A stretch of 6,602 nt of DNA from Bacteroidota bacterium (GTDB lineage Bacteria > Bacteroidota > Bacteroidia > Bacteroidales > JAAYUG01), in contig JAKAMP010000165.1 of the NCBI GenBank assembly GCA_021812865.1, positions 1-6,602 of the forward strand, given 5' to 3'. The position numbers were made by a program, and so were the translations under genes. Position 1 is the stretch's first letter. The number at the start of each line of letters is the position of its first letter. The notes beneath the pieces are model-generated. The model had not been told where the DNA came from, did no database searches, and saw only the letters and a program-made list of their open reading frames with translations. This document shows positions 6,501 through 6,602 of this stretch, piece by piece.

Positions 6501-6602
6501 AAGGTATACGCCATCGGGCTCATCTTTTTCCTCACCCTCATGAACTACCTCGGGGTGAGGCTGGGAAGCGCAATCCAGGTGCTGTTCACCAGCATGAAAG
6601 TG
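6492..6602 (+). pseudogene. APC-family amino acid permease, internal fragment (5' part lost at breakpoint, 3' end outside window)
   Basis: The plus frame from 6492 to the window end encodes 37 residues of an amino acid permease of the APC superfamily. A hydrophobic membrane segment (VYAIGLIFFLTLMNYLG) is followed by NYLGVRLGSAIQ and VLFTSMKV. The NYxGVRxGxxxQxxFTxxK pattern is typical of the region after the fourth transmembrane helix, roughly residues 120-160 of a protein of about 450. Everything N-terminal to this is missing and is replaced by the cyclase remnant on the other strand. ATG codons at 6492 and 6540 exist but lie in family-internal sequence, so a functional start is unlikely. 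Roughly 54 % GC here (counted by eye over 6501-6602) against about 50 % in the adjoining cyclase remnant is not a decisive difference. The gene may continue intact beyond the window. Confidence 0.72.

Noticed and set aside
6275..6541. 88-residue minus-strand frame taken as a complete small gene
   Set aside because: Only the part below about 6490 resembles the cyclase family; its first residues are the antisense of the permease segment, so the ATG at 6541 is accidental.
1..6602. Defence system, CRISPR array, insertion sequence, tRNA or internal promoter
   Set aside because: No repeats, transposase, tRNA-like fold or gap long enough for a promoter is visible; the genes form an efflux operon plus a broken junction.

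Overview
The window looks like a Bacteroidota chromosome or metagenomic contig. Supporting signs are a lipoprotein-type membrane fusion protein, ABC subunits that read like the exporter operons of that phylum, tightly packed genes almost without Shine-Dalgarno sequences, and mid-40s to 50 % GC. The lineage is inferred from protein flavour only; there is no rRNA or marker gene.

Positions 2-6231 are one plus-strand gene train in which neighbours overlap by 4 bp or are separated by at most 13 bp. The order is: C-terminal part of a TolC-type outer-membrane protein (cut by the window start), lipoprotein membrane fusion protein, ABC ATPase A, ABC ATPase B (ATGA overlap), HAD phosphatase, ABC-2 permease A, four-helix-bundle protein, ABC-2 permease B. 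This matches the logic of the Escherichia coli YbhG-YbhF-YbhS-YbhR exporter. The YbhF double ATPase is split into two genes, and a dedicated TolC partner is encoded in the operon. Together the products should form a trans-envelope efflux complex: an asymmetric ATPase pair, two paralogous permeases, a periplasmic adaptor and an outer-membrane duct. No substrate can be read from the sequence.

Two points about the exporter stand out. First, the two ATPases carry complementary defects. ATPase A lacks the Q-loop Gln and the switch His but has a perfect LSGGM signature. ATPase B has good Q-loop and switch residues but a ruined signature. A heterodimer would therefore have one competent and one degenerate ATP site. 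Second, two unrelated genes, a HAD phosphatase and a divergent four-helix-bundle protein, sit inside the train with almost no spacing.

After permease B the organisation breaks. Positions 6275 to about 6490 hold, on the minus strand, the C-terminal third of a cyclase/kynurenine formamidase family protein. From about 6492 to the window end the plus strand encodes an internal membrane segment of an APC-family amino acid permease. Both genes lack their N-terminal parts at the same point, so about 6485-6500 is a breakpoint: either a genomic rearrangement or an assembly chimera. I found no promoter, RNA gene, CRISPR array, insertion sequence or convincing terminator. No intergenic stretch reaches 300 bp.
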